Assembly: GCF_002210095.1 (NCBI RefSeq)
Contig: NZ_AQQR01000002.1
Location: 655,169-719,168 of the forward strand
Length of the DNA stretch: 64,000 nucleotides
DNA from: Marinibacterium profundimaris
GTDB lineage: Bacteria; Pseudomonadota; Alphaproteobacteria; Rhodobacterales; Rhodobacteraceae
Direction: 5' to 3'
Shown here in pieces: positions 1 to 10,086 of the stretch (positions within the stretch are counted from its first letter, which is position 1; every line of letters begins with the position of its first letter). Position numbers and translations under genes: made by a program. The notes beneath the pieces were generated by a model. It did not search any database. It was not told the origin of the DNA and saw only the letters and a program-made list of their open reading frames with translations.

Positions 1-1
1 T

Positions 2-583
2 GTCGAAGGCGGCACCACCGTGATCCCCTTCGAGACGCCGCAATCGGTGGCGCTGTTCGGGCAGCCGGGGCTGGAGCGCGATGATCCGGATTTCTTCGCC
101 GCGATGATCGCGACGCATATCCTGGGCGGAACCGGCGAAAGCCGCCTGATGGAAGAGGTCCGCGTGAAGCGCGGCCTGACCTACGGCGTCTATGCCTATC
201 TCGGGCCCAAGGACCAGGCGGCGATCCTTGTCGGCCGGGTCGGATCGGCCAACGACCGGATCGCCGAGGCCATCGAGGTGATCCGCGACGAATGGGCGAA
301 ACTGGCCGAGGACGGCGTGACCGAGGAGGAGCTGGAGGCCGCGAAGACCTACCTGACGGGCGCCTACCCGCTGCGGTTCAAGGGCAACGGGCGGATTGCC
401 GGTATCCTCGTGGGGATGCAGATGGAGGACCTGCCCATCGACTATATCGCCACTCGGAACGACAAGGTGAATGCCGTGACGCTTGAGGATGTGAACCGGG
501 TCGCGGCAGAGCTGTACCGTCCGGAGGACCTTCGGTTCGTCGTGGTCGGCACCCCCGAGGGGCTGGACCCTGATACCAACTGA
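2..583 (+). CDS. M16-family (pitrilysin/insulinase) peptidase-like protein, C-terminal part
   Basis: This is the 3' end of a gene entering from the left edge; the frame is open from base 2 and stops at 583. The visible part matches the C-terminal M16 domain, including the stretch LGGTGESRLMEEVRVKRGLTYG (shown here only in outline, residues around 35-60 of the fragment) with the RGLTYG loop typical of M16B proteins. In bacteria such genes often come as pairs, one with the HxxEH zinc site and a second that lacks it but supplies the conserved Arg/Tyr. Because the N-terminal domain is outside the window, I cannot say which partner this is. Likely periplasmic or processing peptidase. It converges on the aldehyde dehydrogenase gene. 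Confidence 0.85.
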   Translation, partial: VEGGTTVIPFETPQSVALFGQPGLERDDPDFFAAMIATHILGGTGESRLMEEVRVKRGLTYGVYAYLGPKDQAAILVGRVGSANDRIAEAIEVIRDEWAKLAEDGVTEEELEAAKTYLTGAYPLRFKGNGRIAGILVGMQMEDLPIDYIATRNDKVNAVTLEDVNRVAAELYRPEDLRFVVVGTPEGLDPDTN

Positions 584-607
584 CGCCTCTTGCCGCTGAT
601 GTCTGGA

Positions 608-624
608 CGCGCCCGGTGGGCGCG
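608..624. terminator. Stem-loop between convergent genes
   Basis: A perfect 7-bp stem (CGCGCCC / GGGCGCG) with a 3-base loop lies 25 bases after the M16 stop. There is no strong T-run on either strand, so it is only a candidate bidirectional terminator for the convergent M16 and aldehyde dehydrogenase genes. Confidence 0.4.
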
Positions 625-628
625 TGCC

Positions 629-668
629 TCCGGCGGGCGGTATTTGGGCCAAGAAGAAGACAGGGGCG
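629..668 (+). repeat. Dispersed intergenic repeat, copy A (GTATTTGG family)
   Basis: The core GGTATTTGGGCCAAGAAGAA followed by GACAGGGGCG recurs with small changes at 4218, 4291, 4413 (inverted), 12744 and 32361. All copies are intergenic. This copy sits between convergent genes. Function is unknown; it resembles a REP-like element of Rhodobacteraceae. Confidence 0.75.
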
Positions 669-708
669 TGGTGCCTCTGTCTTTTGCGTTTCAGGGGTGT
701 CGGGCGGG

Positions 709-3039
709 TTATTCGCCCCAGGGGATCCAGGTGGTCCGGGTTTCCGTTGCTTCCGCCAGGAAGGTGCGGGACTGGGGTTTGCTCCAGTCGTGGCCCTTGC
801 CGTGATTGACCCAGGTGCGCTTGAGATTGCCGGCGGCGGCGCGTTCGATGACCTCGGAGACCGGGGCGGCGGAGAAGCTCCAGACCGCGTCGAGCGCCAT
901 GTGGCTGGCAAGCGTCGGGGCAAGCTCGGCATGGGAGCCGGTGAGGATGTTCACCACCCCGCCGGGCACGTCGGAGGTGTCGAGCACCTGGAAGAGATCC
1001 GTGGCGATCAGCGGCGCGGTTTCCGATGCCACCAGCACGATCCGGTTGCCCATGGCGATGGCCGGCGCCATGACCGAGACGAGGCCCAGCAGCGGTGCCT
1101 CGTCCGGGCACAGCGCGCCGATCAACCCGACGGGGCGGCGGGTGGCCAGCGCCGTGCCGCGGATCGGAACGGAGCGGACGGCGCCGTCGTACTTGTCGGC
1201 CCAGGCGGCATAGGTGAACAGCCGGGCGATGGCGGCCTCGACCTCGGATGCGCCATCCTTGGTGCCGGACATGGCATCCAGCCGCGCGGCGAATTCATCG
1301 GCCCGGGCCGAGAGGTTCTCGGCAATGAAATAGATCACCTGCGCGCGCAGATGCGCCGTAACCCCGGCCCAGGCGGAGGCCGCCTGCGCCGCCTCGACCG
1401 CGTTGCGCACATCCTTGCGGCTGGCCAGCGACATGTGCCCGATCAGCCCGCCATCGGCGCCGTGGACAGGCCGGGAATAACCGCCGTCGGGCCGCGCCTG
1501 CTTGCCGCCGATGTATAGCTTCGCGGTGCGATCGATGGGCATCTCCGGACCGCCGGGCTCGGCCTCAGGGTGCCGGGGCGGCAGCGCAGGGGCCTCGCCG
1601 CCGGGGCGGGCATAGGCCATCAGCCCCTCGGGTCCGCCTTCGCGGCCGAAACCGCTTTCGCGCAGACCGCCGAAGGGCGCCGCCGCGTCGAACAGATTCG
1701 TCGCGTTCACCCAGACCACGCCGGCGGCCAGTTTCGGCGCCACGTCGAGCGCGAGGTTCACGTTCTCGGTCCACACCGAGGCCGCGAGCCCGTAGCGGGT
1801 GTTGTTGGCCAGCGCCACCGCCTCGTCCGGCGTGCGGAAGGTGGTGGAGACGAGAACCGGACCAAAGATCTCCTCCTGCATCAGCCGGTCGGAGGGGGCG
1901 AGGCCGGAGATCAGCGTGGGCCGCATATAGGCGCCGTGCCCGGGCAGATCGCCGGCGGTGAAGACATCGCCCTCCGCGCCCTCCAGCATCCCGGTGACGC
2001 GGGCCACCTGCGCTGGATCGACCATGGCGCCCACGTCGATGCATTTGTCCAGCGGATTGCCGATGCGCAGCTTTTCCATCCGCGCCTTGAGCCGCGCGGT
2101 GACGTCCTCGGCGATGCCCTCCTGCAGCAGAAGGCGCGACCCGGCGCAGCAGACCTGGCCCTGGTTGAACCAGATCGCATCGACGAGGCCCTCGATCGCG
2201 CTGTCGATATCGGCGTCGTCGAAGACGATGTAGGGGGATTTGCCGCCCAGCTCCAGCGTCAGCGCCTTGCCGGTCCCGGCGGTGGCCTCGCGGATGCGGC
2301 GGCCCACGGCGGTAGAGCCGGTGAAGGCGATCTTGTCGACGTCCGAGCCCACGATCATCTCGCCCACGTCGCCGTCCCCGGTGACGATGTTGACGACGCC
2401 TTTCGGCACCCCCGCCTGCCGGCAGATATCGGCAAAGAGCAGCGCGGTCAGCGAGGTCCATTCCGCCGGCTTGAGCACCACGGTGTTGCCCATCGCCAGC
2501 GCCGGCGCAATTTTCCATGACAGCATCAGCAGCGGGAAGTTCCACGGCACAATCTGTCCGCAGACGCCCAAGGCTACGTAGCCCGGCAGCGTTTCCTCCA
2601 TCAGCTCGGCCTGGCCGGCGTGGTAGTAGAAATGCCGCTGGGCCAGCGGGATGTCGATGTCGCGGCTTTCGCGGATCGGCTTGCCGTTGTCGAGCGTCTC
2701 GAGCACGGCGAAGAGGCGCGCGTGTTTCTGCAGAAGCCGCGCGATGGCATAGAGGGTGCGGGCCCGGCCATGGCCTCCCAGCGCCTCCCATCCCGGCTGG
2801 GCGGCGCGGGCGGCGGCGACGGCGGCGTCGATGTCCGATTGCGTAGCCTGGGTGATTTCGGCCAGCACCTCGCCGGTGGCGGGGTTGCGGGTTTCAAAGG
2901 TCGTGCCCGGATCGGTGAAGGCGCCGTCGATGAAGCACCCCAACCGGCTGCCCTGGTCCACGATCCAGGCCAGCGCATCCGCGGCGCTTTCGGGGGCGGG
3001 TCCGTATTCCATGCTCTCGAAAATCTCTCTGACGCTCAT
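709..3039 (-). CDS. Aldehyde dehydrogenase with a second, incomplete ALDH domain
   Basis: A 776-residue NAD(P)-dependent aldehyde dehydrogenase. Residues about 1-480 are a complete ALDH domain with the LELGGKSP motif (catalytic base Glu263) and NQGQVCCAG (nucleophile Cys297). Residues about 500-776 repeat the N-terminal and cofactor-binding part of the fold but have no GQxC nucleophile motif, so this half is probably structural. The length, well above the usual ~480-500 residues, fits the two-domain ALDH proteins common in Rhodobacterales. It lies 74 bases downstream of deoC on the same strand, which suggests it oxidises the acetaldehyde released by deoxyribose-phosphate aldolase, although other aldehydes are possible. 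The start ATG at 3039 has a GA-rich stretch upstream. Confidence 0.9.
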   Translation of the reverse strand: MSVREIFESMEYGPAPESAADALAWIVDQGSRLGCFIDGAFTDPGTTFETRNPATGEVLAEITQATQSDIDAAVAAARAAQPGWEALGGHGRARTLYAIARLLQKHARLFAVLETLDNGKPIRESRDIDIPLAQRHFYYHAGQAELMEETLPGYVALGVCGQIVPWNFPLLMLSWKIAPALAMGNTVVLKPAEWTSLTALLFADICRQAGVPKGVVNIVTGDGDVGEMIVGSDVDKIAFTGSTAVGRRIREATAGTGKALTLELGGKSPYIVFDDADIDSAIEGLVDAIWFNQGQVCCAGSRLLLQEGIAEDVTARLKARMEKLRIGNPLDKCIDVGAMVDPAQVARVTGMLEGAEGDVFTAGDLPGHGAYMRPTLISGLAPSDRLMQEEIFGPVLVSTTFRTPDEAVALANNTRYGLAASVWTENVNLALDVAPKLAAGVVWVNATNLFDAAAPFGGLRESGFGREGGPEGLMAYARPGGEAPALPPRHPEAEPGGPEMPIDRTAKLYIGGKQARPDGGYSRPVHGADGGLIGHMSLASRKDVRNAVEAAQAASAWAGVTAHLRAQVIYFIAENLSARADEFAARLDAMSGTKDGASEVEAAIARLFTYAAWADKYDGAVRSVPIRGTALATRRPVGLIGALCPDEAPLLGLVSVMAPAIAMGNRIVLVASETAPLIATDLFQVLDTSDVPGGVVNILTGSHAELAPTLASHMALDAVWSFSAAPVSEVIERAAAGNLKRTWVNHGKGHDWSKPQSRTFLAEATETRTTWIPWGE

Positions 3040-3113
3040 GTCTCGTGTCCTCCCCGGGGCTGCCGGACCGCTGTGATGCCGGGCTTCCGCTGTGTTCGTC
3101 CTGCCGGCGGGGC

Positions 3114-4115
3114 TCAGCCTGCCGCGTGGCGCCAGCCGACCGAATAGGCGCCGGTCACGTGATGCTCAAGCTGGCGCTCGATGTCGCCCAGAAGCGACGA
3201 GGCGCCGAAGCGGAAGAGATCGCTGCGCAGCCAGCGGTCGCCCAGTTCCTCCTTCATCAGCGAGAGGTAGACCAGCGCATCCTTGGCCTTGGATATCCCG
3301 CCCGCGGGTTTGTACCCCACCCGGTAGCCGGTGCGCGCATGGTAGGCCCGGATCGCCCGCAGCATCACCAGCGACACGGGCAGCGTGGCGTTCACGCTTT
3401 CCTTGCCGGTCGAGGTCTTGATGAAATCGGCGCCGGCCATCATGCAGACCAGCGAGGCGCGGGCGACATTGCGCAGCGTGCCGAGCTCTCCTGTGGCGAG
3501 GATCGCCTTCACATGGGCCGCGCCGCAGGCCTCGCGGAAGATCCGCATCTCGTCGTAGAGCGCCTGCCAGTCGCCGGTCAGCACGTGGCGGCGCGAGATC
3601 ACGATGTCGATCTCGGCGGCGCCCGCCGCGACGCTCTCGGTGATCTCCTCGACCCGCAGGCGGAAGGGCGAGAGCCCGGCCGGAAAGCCGGTGCTGACGG
3701 CGGCGACGGGGATGCCGGAGCCGTCCAGCGCCTCGACCGCGGGGGCGATCATGTCGTGGTAGACGCAGACGGCGCCGACGGTGATCGGATCCATGCCCAT
3801 CGCGTCCAGCAGATCCGCCCGCACCGGCTGGCGCGCCTTGGCGCAAAGCCGCCGGACCCGGCCCGGCGTGTCGTCGCCCGACAGCGTGGTCAGGTCGATG
3901 CAGGTGATCGCGCGCAGCAGCCAGGCCGCCTGAAAGTCCTTTTTCACCGACCTCCGGCCCGGCAATGTCGCGGCCCGGCGCTCGATGGCCGAGGTATTGG
4001 CCTGCGCGGCCCGCACCCAGTCGAGGTCCAGCTCCATCCCCGGGTTGCCGGGCTCCTGCGCGGGGTGTGTCACCTGCGGCAGCTGTGCCTTTGCATGAGA
4101 GGGCTGGGCGGTCAT
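3114..4115 (-). CDS. deoC: Deoxyribose-phosphate aldolase
   Basis: DeoC cleaves 2-deoxyribose 5-phosphate to glyceraldehyde 3-phosphate and acetaldehyde in cytosolic deoxynucleoside catabolism. The 333-residue protein contains the Schiff-base lysine motif GADFIKTSTG (Lys233) and the second conserved lysine in YKPAGG (Lys269). It is of the long type with a ~70-residue N-terminal extension, unlike the ~250-residue enterobacterial short type. The frame stays open upstream of 4115, but the ATG at 4115 (MTAQPS) is a sensible start because the sequence beyond it is repeat-containing intergenic DNA. It is probably cotranscribed with the downstream aldehyde dehydrogenase. Confidence 0.92.
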   Translation of the reverse strand: MTAQPSHAKAQLPQVTHPAQEPGNPGMELDLDWVRAAQANTSAIERRAATLPGRRSVKKDFQAAWLLRAITCIDLTTLSGDDTPGRVRRLCAKARQPVRADLLDAMGMDPITVGAVCVYHDMIAPAVEALDGSGIPVAAVSTGFPAGLSPFRLRVEEITESVAAGAAEIDIVISRRHVLTGDWQALYDEMRIFREACGAAHVKAILATGELGTLRNVARASLVCMMAGADFIKTSTGKESVNATLPVSLVMLRAIRAYHARTGYRVGYKPAGGISKAKDALVYLSLMKEELGDRWLRSDLFRFGASSLLGDIERQLEHHVTGAYSVGWRHAAG

Positions 4116-4217
4116 GGCGTCTCCGTCGGGCGATTGCAGGGGAACGGTGGCACGGGGGAGGGGCCGTGGCAAGGGCGCGAAGGGGGCGTGGCGGGCGCCT
4201 CTGGCGATCGCTGCTTT

Positions 4218-4249
4218 GGAGTATTTGGCCCAAGAAGAAGACAGGGCCG
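4218..4249 (+). repeat. Dispersed intergenic repeat, copy B
   Basis: GGAGTATTTGGCCCAAGAAG plus GAAGACAGGGCCG, close to copy A at 629. It is 102 bases upstream of the deoC start. Confidence 0.7.
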
Positions 4250-4290
4250 CGGCGCCCTTTCCGGAGGGCGGTCCGTGTGGCGGGCGGTGT

Positions 4291-4322
4291 GCCGGAGTAT
4301 TTCTCAAAGGTGAAACATGGGG
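4291..4322 (+). repeat. Dispersed intergenic repeat, copy C
   Basis: GCCGGAGTATTTCTCAAAGG followed by TGAAACATGGGGG. It is a shorter-core variant that can pair with the inverted copy D about 90 bases to its right. Confidence 0.65.
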
Positions 4323-4412
4323 GCAGTGCAGGGGGCGGGACGTTCGGCTTGTTTGCCGATGTCGGATCCTCAGGGTGGCAAACAAGTCGCCTTGCCCGGG
4401 TCGGTGCACTCA

Positions 4413-4449
4413 CGCCCCTGTCTTCACCTTGGTGTCAAATACTCCGGCG
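4413..4449 (-). repeat. Dispersed intergenic repeat, copy D (inverted)
   Basis: Read on the minus strand it is CGCCGGAGTATTTGACACCA followed by AGGTGAAGACAGGGGCG, a full-length family member. Together with copy C it forms an imperfect inverted repeat just past the stop of the hydantoinase gene in its direction of transcription. Confidence 0.7.
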
Positions 4450-4478
4450 CAGCATCTGCCGCCGGCGAACCGGTCAGG

Positions 4479-7400
4479 TCAGGGCGCGCCCCATCCACCG
4501 CCCCCGGGCGTGAGCATGCCGAAGACACCGCCTTCGGGCAGGTCGATCTCGTCATTGCCGTTCAGGTCGCGGCGGGAGCCGTCGGGGAACTCGGCCCAGT
4601 TTTCGCCCACGTGCCCCGGCTCGCCGCCGTCGCCGCCGAACGGGGGCACGATGCGGTGAGAGCAGAGCGTGGTGACCGTGACCGGTTCCAGGAAACGCAG
4701 GCGGCGGAGCGCGCCGTTGCCGCCGGGGTACCGCCCTGCGCCACCGGTGCCGGTCGCGATGCGGAACTCCTCCAGCCGCACCGGGAAGCGGCGTTCGAGG
4801 ATTTCGGGATCGGTCATGCGCGTGTTGGTCATGTGGCTTTGCACCGCGTCGCAGCCCGGGAAGCCGGGACCGGCGCCGGTGCCTCCGGCGATCGTTTCGT
4901 AGTTCTGGAAGCGGTCGTTGCCCCAGATGAAATTGTTCATCGTCGCCTGGGAACAGGCGATCACGCCAAGCGCGCCGTAAAGCGCGTTGCAGGCGGCCTG
5001 CGAGACCTCGGTATTGCCGGCGATCACCGCCGCCGGGTAGGCGGGGTTCAGGAAGCAGCCTTCGGGCGCGATGATCTTCAGCGGCTTCAGGCAGCCTTCG
5101 TTCAGCGGGATGGGCTGGCCCACCAGCGTCTGGAAGACATAGAGCACCACCGCCCGGCAGACCGCGAAGGGCGCGTTGTAATTCCCCGAATGCTGCGGCG
5201 AGGTGCCGGTGAAGTCGATCACCGCCTCGCGCGCCTTCGCATCGACGGAGACCGAGACCTCGATCTTCTGGCCGATGTCCATCTCGTAGGTGAAGCGGCC
5301 CGAGGGCAGGTCCTTCAGCACCCGGCGCACGCTTTCCTCGGCATTGTCCTGCACGTGGCCCATGTAGGCGCGCACCGTGTCCAGACCGTATTGATCGACC
5401 ACGCCCAGAAGCGCCTGGCGCCCGGTCTCGTTGGCCGCCACCTGCGCCTGCAGATCGGCAAGGTTGTGGTTCGGGTTGCGCGCCGGGTAACGGCCGGAGC
5501 GGAGCGTTTCCAGCGCCTGACCGGTCAGGAAATCACCCTTCGAGACAAGGCGCACATTGTCGATCAGCACGCCTTCGTCGTCGATATGCGTGCTGTCCGG
5601 CGGGCCGGAGCCCGGGGTGCGGCCGCCGATATCGGCATGGTGTCCGCGCGAGCCCAGCCAGAACACCGGCTTGCCCCCGGCAAAGACCGGCGTGACCACG
5701 GTGACATCGGGCAGATGCGTGCCGCCGTTGAAGGGCGAGTTCAGCATGAAGGCATCGCCTTCGTGGATGTCGCCGGCATTCTCGCGCATCACCGTCTTGA
5801 TGCTGTCGGACATGGAGCCCAGGTGCACCGGAACATGCGGCGCATTGGCCACCAGATCGCCGTGTTCGTCGAAGATCGCGCAGGAGAAATCCAGCCGTTC
5901 CTTGATGTTGACCGACCAGGACGTGTTGGCCAGCGTCGCGCCCATCTGGTCGGCCACCGACATGAAGAGGTTGCCCATCACTTCAAGCAGCACCGGATCG
6001 GCCTGCGTGCCGGCGGCGAGGTCGCGGGATTTCTCTTCGGTCCGGTCGAGGATCAGGTTGCCCATCTCGTCCAGATGCGCGGTCCAGCCCGGCTCGACGA
6101 TGTTGGTCCCGGTCGGTTCGGTGATGATCGCCGGGCCGGGGATGCGGGCGTCAGCGGTCAGCGTGGTACGGTCGTAAAGCGGCGCCTCGGTCCAGCCGTC
6201 GGGCGTGTGCATGGGCACCTGCGCGATCGCGGCATCAGAGGTGCCGAAGGGCGTGGCGGAGGGGGCCTCGCCCGTGTCGCCGATGGCCTCGGCGCTCAGC
6301 ATCTCGAAGAGGATCGCGCGGTTTTCCGAAATGAAACCGAAGCGCTGGCGGTGGGCGGATTCGAAATCGGCCTGCATCTGCTCCGGCGCGTCGAAGGGCA
6401 CATCGAGCGGCTGATGAGATCCGTCATAGCGCAGATGCGCGCGGGTCAGCGCGCGGAGCCGGGTGGCGCCCTGGGCCTCGACCTCGGCCATGGCGTCGGC
6501 GCGGATTTTTTCCATGGCGGTCTCGGCTGCGGCGATGTCGGACAGCGGTGCGTCCATCTGCACCTCGCGCAGGGCGCGGATGTCGGCGAGGCCCATGCCA
6601 TAGGCCGAGAGCACGCCGGCATGGGGATGGATGAAGACACGCGTCATGCCAAGCGCATCGGCCACGAGGCAGGCATGCTGCCCGCCGGCGCCGCCGAAAC
6701 ATTGCAGCGTGTAGCCGGTCACGTCATGGCCCCGCTGGACAGAGATCTTCTTGATCGCGTTGGCCATGTTGTCGACGGCGATGCGCAGGAAGCCCTCGGC
6801 CATGTCCTCGGGCGTGCGCGGCGCCTCGCCCGTCTCGGCCGAGACGGTCTCGGCAAGGCTGGCAAACCCTGCGCGCACGGCGTCGATGTCGAGCGGCTCA
6901 TCGCCGTTCGGGCCGAAGACCGCCGGGAAGTGATCGGGGTTCAGCTTGCCCAGCATCACGTTGCAATCGGTGACCGTCAGCGGCCCGCCGCGGCGGTAGC
7001 AGGCCGGGCCGGGATCGGCGCCCGCGCTTTCGGGGCCGACCTGAAAACGCCCTTCGGCAAAGCGGCAGATGGATCCGCCGCCCGCCGCCACGGTGTGGAT
7101 ATCCATCATCGGGGCGCGCATCCGCACGCCCGCGACCTCGGTCTCGAACGACCGTTCGTATTGCCCGGCGTAGTGGCTGACATCCGTGGATGTGCCACCC
7201 ATGTCGAAGCCGATCAGCCGGTCGTGGCCCGTGGCCTCGGCCGTGCGCACCATGCCGACGATGCCGCCCGCCGGCCCCGACAGGATCGCATCGCGTCCCT
7301 GGAACAGCCGCGCATCGGTCAGCCCGCCCGAGGATTGCATGAACAGCAGCCGGTCGCAGGCGGTGCCCAGATCCAGCGCATCGGCGACCTGATCGACGTA

Positions 7401-8057
7401 GCGGCGCAGGATCGGTGACAGATAGGCATCGACCACCGTGGTGTCGCCGCGCCCGACCAGCTTGGCCAGTTTCGAGACCTCGTGGCTGGCAGACACCTGG
7501 GTGAAGCCGATCTCGCGCGCGATCGCGGCGACACGGGCCTCGTGATCGGGGGTCAGGTAGGCATGCAGCCCGGCGATGGCCACGGCGCGGATCCCGTCGT
7601 CAAAGGCCGATTGCAGCGCGGCGCGGGCGGCATCCTCGTCCAGCGGGATCAGCACGTTGCCCTCGGCGTCCAGCCGTTCGTCCATCTCGGCCATGCGGTC
7701 GTAGAGCAGATCGGGCCGCCGGATATGCAGCGCGAAAAGGTCGGGCCGCGTCTGGTAGCCGATGCGCAGCAGATCCGCGAAGCCCTTCGTGATCAGCAGC
7801 AGAACCCGCGCGCCCTTGCGCTCCAGCAGCGCGTTGGTGGCGACCGTGGTGCCCATCTTGACCGCGGCGATGGCGCCTTCCGGAAACGCGCCCTCGATCC
7901 CCATGACCTCACGGATGCCCTGCACGGCGGCGTCGCGGTAGCGTTCGGGGTTCTCCGACAGCAGCTTGTGCGTCTGCAGCCCGCCATCGGGCCGGCGCGC
8001 CACGATATCGGTGAAGGTCCCGCCCCGGTCGATCCAGAATTCCCAACGTCCGCTCAT
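4479..8057 (-). CDS. Fused hydantoinase A/B (5-oxoprolinase-type) protein
   Basis: A 1192-residue protein joining the HyuA (residues about 1-680) and HyuB (about 700-1192) halves found as separate subunits in many bacteria and fused in eukaryotic 5-oxoprolinase. The N-terminal [19 protein letters not shown] segment is the ATP-binding hallmark of the family, and HyuB has the glycine-rich GGTGAGPG segment. The expected activity is ATP-dependent opening of 5-oxoproline or a hydantoin; the substrate cannot be read from sequence. The frame is open well beyond 8057, but [13 protein letters not shown] at 8057 matches the family start. It is divergent from mutL across a 115-base gap and has no HyuC neighbour here; an M20 amidase lies 16 kb away. 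Confidence 0.9.
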   Translation of the reverse strand: MSGRWEFWIDRGGTFTDIVARRPDGGLQTHKLLSENPERYRDAAVQGIREVMGIEGAFPEGAIAAVKMGTTVATNALLERKGARVLLLITKGFADLLRIGYQTRPDLFALHIRRPDLLYDRMAEMDERLDAEGNVLIPLDEDAARAALQSAFDDGIRAVAIAGLHAYLTPDHEARVAAIAREIGFTQVSASHEVSKLAKLVGRGDTTVVDAYLSPILRRYVDQVADALDLGTACDRLLFMQSSGGLTDARLFQGRDAILSGPAGGIVGMVRTAEATGHDRLIGFDMGGTSTDVSHYAGQYERSFETEVAGVRMRAPMMDIHTVAAGGGSICRFAEGRFQVGPESAGADPGPACYRRGGPLTVTDCNVMLGKLNPDHFPAVFGPNGDEPLDIDAVRAGFASLAETVSAETGEAPRTPEDMAEGFLRIAVDNMANAIKKISVQRGHDVTGYTLQCFGGAGGQHACLVADALGMTRVFIHPHAGVLSAYGMGLADIRALREVQMDAPLSDIAAAETAMEKIRADAMAEVEAQGATRLRALTRAHLRYDGSHQPLDVPFDAPEQMQADFESAHRQRFGFISENRAILFEMLSAEAIGDTGEAPSATPFGTSDAAIAQVPMHTPDGWTEAPLYDRTTLTADARIPGPAIITEPTGTNIVEPGWTAHLDEMGNLILDRTEEKSRDLAAGTQADPVLLEVMGNLFMSVADQMGATLANTSWSVNIKERLDFSCAIFDEHGDLVANAPHVPVHLGSMSDSIKTVMRENAGDIHEGDAFMLNSPFNGGTHLPDVTVVTPVFAGGKPVFWLGSRGHHADIGGRTPGSGPPDSTHIDDEGVLIDNVRLVSKGDFLTGQALETLRSGRYPARNPNHNLADLQAQVAANETGRQALLGVVDQYGLDTVRAYMGHVQDNAEESVRRVLKDLPSGRFTYEMDIGQKIEVSVSVDAKAREAVIDFTGTSPQHSGNYNAPFAVCRAVVLYVFQTLVGQPIPLNEGCLKPLKIIAPEGCFLNPAYPAAVIAGNTEVSQAACNALYGALGVIACSQATMNNFIWGNDRFQNYETIAGGTGAGPGFPGCDAVQSHMTNTRMTDPEILERRFPVRLEEFRIATGTGGAGRYPGGNGALRRLRFLEPVTVTTLCSHRIVPPFGGDGGEPGHVGENWAEFPDGSRRDLNGNDEIDLPEGGVFGMLTPGGGGWGAP

Positions 8058-8172
8058 GGTCCGGCCCCTCGTTTCGCCCGCTTCAAGGACAGACCAAGGG
8101 GGCGCGGGGATGTCAATCGAACCGCCGGATCCGGCTTTCAGAATCGGCGATAGCCATGCTAGGGATAGTGGG

Positions 8173-10086
8173 ATGACACAACATGACCGCAACATGGGCG
8201 ATATGCGCCCCATTATTCGGCAGCTCGACGATGCCGCGATCAACCGGATCGCCGCCGGTGAGGTCGTGGAGCGGCCCGCCTCGGCGGTCAAGGAGCTGGT
8301 CGAGAACGCGATCGACGCCGGCGCCACCCGCGTGATGGTCGAGATCGCCGACGGGGGCAAGACCCTGGTGCGGGTCACCGACGACGGCTGCGGCATCGCG
8401 CCCGAGGATCTGCCGCTGGCGCTGTCGCGGCATGCGACCTCGAAGATCGACGGCTCCGATCTGCTGAACATCCACACCTTCGGCTTCCGGGGCGAGGCGC
8501 TGCCTTCGCTCGGCGCGGTGGGGCGGCTGACGATCACCTCGCGCGGGGGCGGCGAGGCGGCAGAGATCAAGGTCTCCGGCGGCAAGCTCGGCCCGGTGAA
8601 ACCCGCAGCGCTTCGGGCCGGCACGGTGGTGGAACTGCGCGACCTGTTCTACGCCACGCCCGCGCGGCTGAAGTTCCTGCGCACGGACCGGTCGGAGACC
8701 CAGGCGGTGTCCGACGTAGTGAAGCGGCTGGCGATGGCCGAACCGGCGGTGGGCTTCACCCTGCGCGACGTGTCGGGCGACGGGCAGGGGCGGACGGCCT
8801 TCCGCGCCGATCCGGAAACCGGCGACCTGTTCGACGCGCTGCACGGACGGCTCAGCCAGGTGCTGGGGCGCGAGTTTGCCGAGAACGCCCTGCGCGTGGA
8901 AGCCGAGCGCGAGGGGCTGCGGTTGTTCGGTTATGCGGCGCTGCCGACCTATTCGCGCGGGGCCGCTGTGGCCCAGTACCTCTTCGTCAACGGCCGCCCG
9001 GTGCGCGACAAGCTGCTGTCGGGCGCGCTGCGCGGGGCCTACCAGGATTTCCTCAGCCGCGACCGCCATCCGGCGGCGGCGCTGTTTATCGACTGCGATC
9101 CGCATCTGGTGGACGTCAACGTGCATCCGGCGAAATCCGAGGTGCGGTTCCGCGATGCCGGTATCGCGCGCGGGCTGATCGTCTCGGCCCTGCGCCACGC
9201 GCTGGCCGAGGCCGGGCACCGGGCCTCGACCACCGTCGCCGGCGCCACGCTGGGTGCCATGCGGCCCGAGCCGCCGACCGCATCCGGCGCGCCGCGCGTC
9301 TACCAGATGGACCGCCCCTCGCACGGCGCCCTGCGCAGCGCCTATGCCGCCCAGGCGCCCGACGTGCCCGCGCCGGCCCATCCCGCCGCGCCCGAAGCGA
9401 TGGACGAGCCGATGTTCCGGGAAACCGCCGCCAGCTGGAGCGCGCGGGTTGTCGACACCCCCGAGCCCGTGCATCGCGAGCCGGACCCGCAGGGGGCGGC
9501 CGAGCCCCGCCCGCTGGGCGCCGCACGCGGACAGGTGCATGAAAACTACATCATCGCCCAGACCGCCGACGGCATGGTCATCGTCGACCAGCATGCCGCG
9601 CATGAACGGCTGGTCTATGAAAAGCTCAAACGCCAGACCGCCGAAAAGGGTGTCGCCGCGCAGGCCCTGCTGATCCCCGAGATCGTCGAACTGTCGGAAG
9701 GCGACTGCGCCGTCCTGCTCGACCATGCCGAGGCGCTGCATGACCTGGGCCTTGCCGTCGAGCCCTTCGGCGGCGCTGCCGTGGCGATCCGCGAAACCCC
9801 GGCGATCCTGGGCACGGTCAATGCCGAACGCCTGATCCGCGACGTGCTGGACGAACTCACCGACCTGGGCGAAAGCCACAGCCTGAAGGACCGGATCGAC
9901 GCCATCCTCAGCCGCATGGCCTGCCATGGCTCGGTCCGGTCGGGCCGCCGCATGCAGGCCGAAGAGATGAACGCGCTGCTGCGCGAGATGGAGGCCACGC
10001 CCCATTCCGGCCAGTGCAACCACGGACGCCCCACCTATGTGGAGCTGAAACTGGCCGATATCGAACGGCTCTTCGGACGCACATGA
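8173..10086 (+). CDS. mutL: DNA mismatch repair protein MutL, endonuclease type
   Basis: MutL couples MutS mismatch recognition to strand incision and excision. The 637-residue protein has the N-terminal GHKL ATPase ([33 protein letters not shown]) and, after a proline-rich linker, the C-terminal dimerisation/endonuclease domain. It keeps the metal-binding motif [12 protein letters not shown], which fits the DQHA(X)2E(X)4E signature, plus ACHGS and CNHGRPT, so it should nick DNA itself, as expected in bacteria without MutH. I chose the ATG at 8173 because AGGGA sits 7 bases upstream; ATGs at 8194 and 8203 are alternatives. Its stop overlaps the rmuC start. Confidence 0.95.
   Translation: MTQHDRNMGDMRPIIRQLDDAAINRIAAGEVVERPASAVKELVENAIDAGATRVMVEIADGGKTLVRVTDDGCGIAPEDLPLALSRHATSKIDGSDLLNIHTFGFRGEALPSLGAVGRLTITSRGGGEAAEIKVSGGKLGPVKPAALRAGTVVELRDLFYATPARLKFLRTDRSETQAVSDVVKRLAMAEPAVGFTLRDVSGDGQGRTAFRADPETGDLFDALHGRLSQVLGREFAENALRVEAEREGLRLFGYAALPTYSRGAAVAQYLFVNGRPVRDKLLSGALRGAYQDFLSRDRHPAAALFIDCDPHLVDVNVHPAKSEVRFRDAGIARGLIVSALRHALAEAGHRASTTVAGATLGAMRPEPPTASGAPRVYQMDRPSHGALRSAYAAQAPDVPAPAHPAAPEAMDEPMFRETAASWSARVVDTPEPVHREPDPQGAAEPRPLGAARGQVHENYIIAQTADGMVIVDQHAAHERLVYEKLKRQTAEKGVAAQALLIPEIVELSEGDCAVLLDHAEALHDLGLAVEPFGGAAVAIRETPAILGTVNAERLIRDVLDELTDLGESHSLKDRIDAILSRMACHGSVRSGRRMQAEEMNALLREMEATPHSGQCNHGRPTYVELKLADIERLFGRT

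Larger units (their letters stand above)
4116..4478. other. Gene-free stretch upstream of deoC, filled with repeats
   Basis: This 363-base gap separates the end of the hydantoinase gene from the start of deoC, both leftward. It holds three copies of the GTATTTGG-family repeat, two direct and one inverted. I see no convincing small gene. The deoC promoter should lie here but no clear -35/-10 pair stands out. Confidence 0.6.

Noticed and set aside
4317..7418. Very long rightward open frame (about 1030 codons) opposite the hydantoinase gene
   Set aside because: It runs antisense to a well-supported gene and arises from GC-rich codon third positions; its protein is Arg/Gly/Ala/His-rich without family motifs.
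8113..10023. Long leftward open frame opposite mutL
   Set aside because: Antisense shadow of a confirmed mutL reading frame with no recognisable domain.
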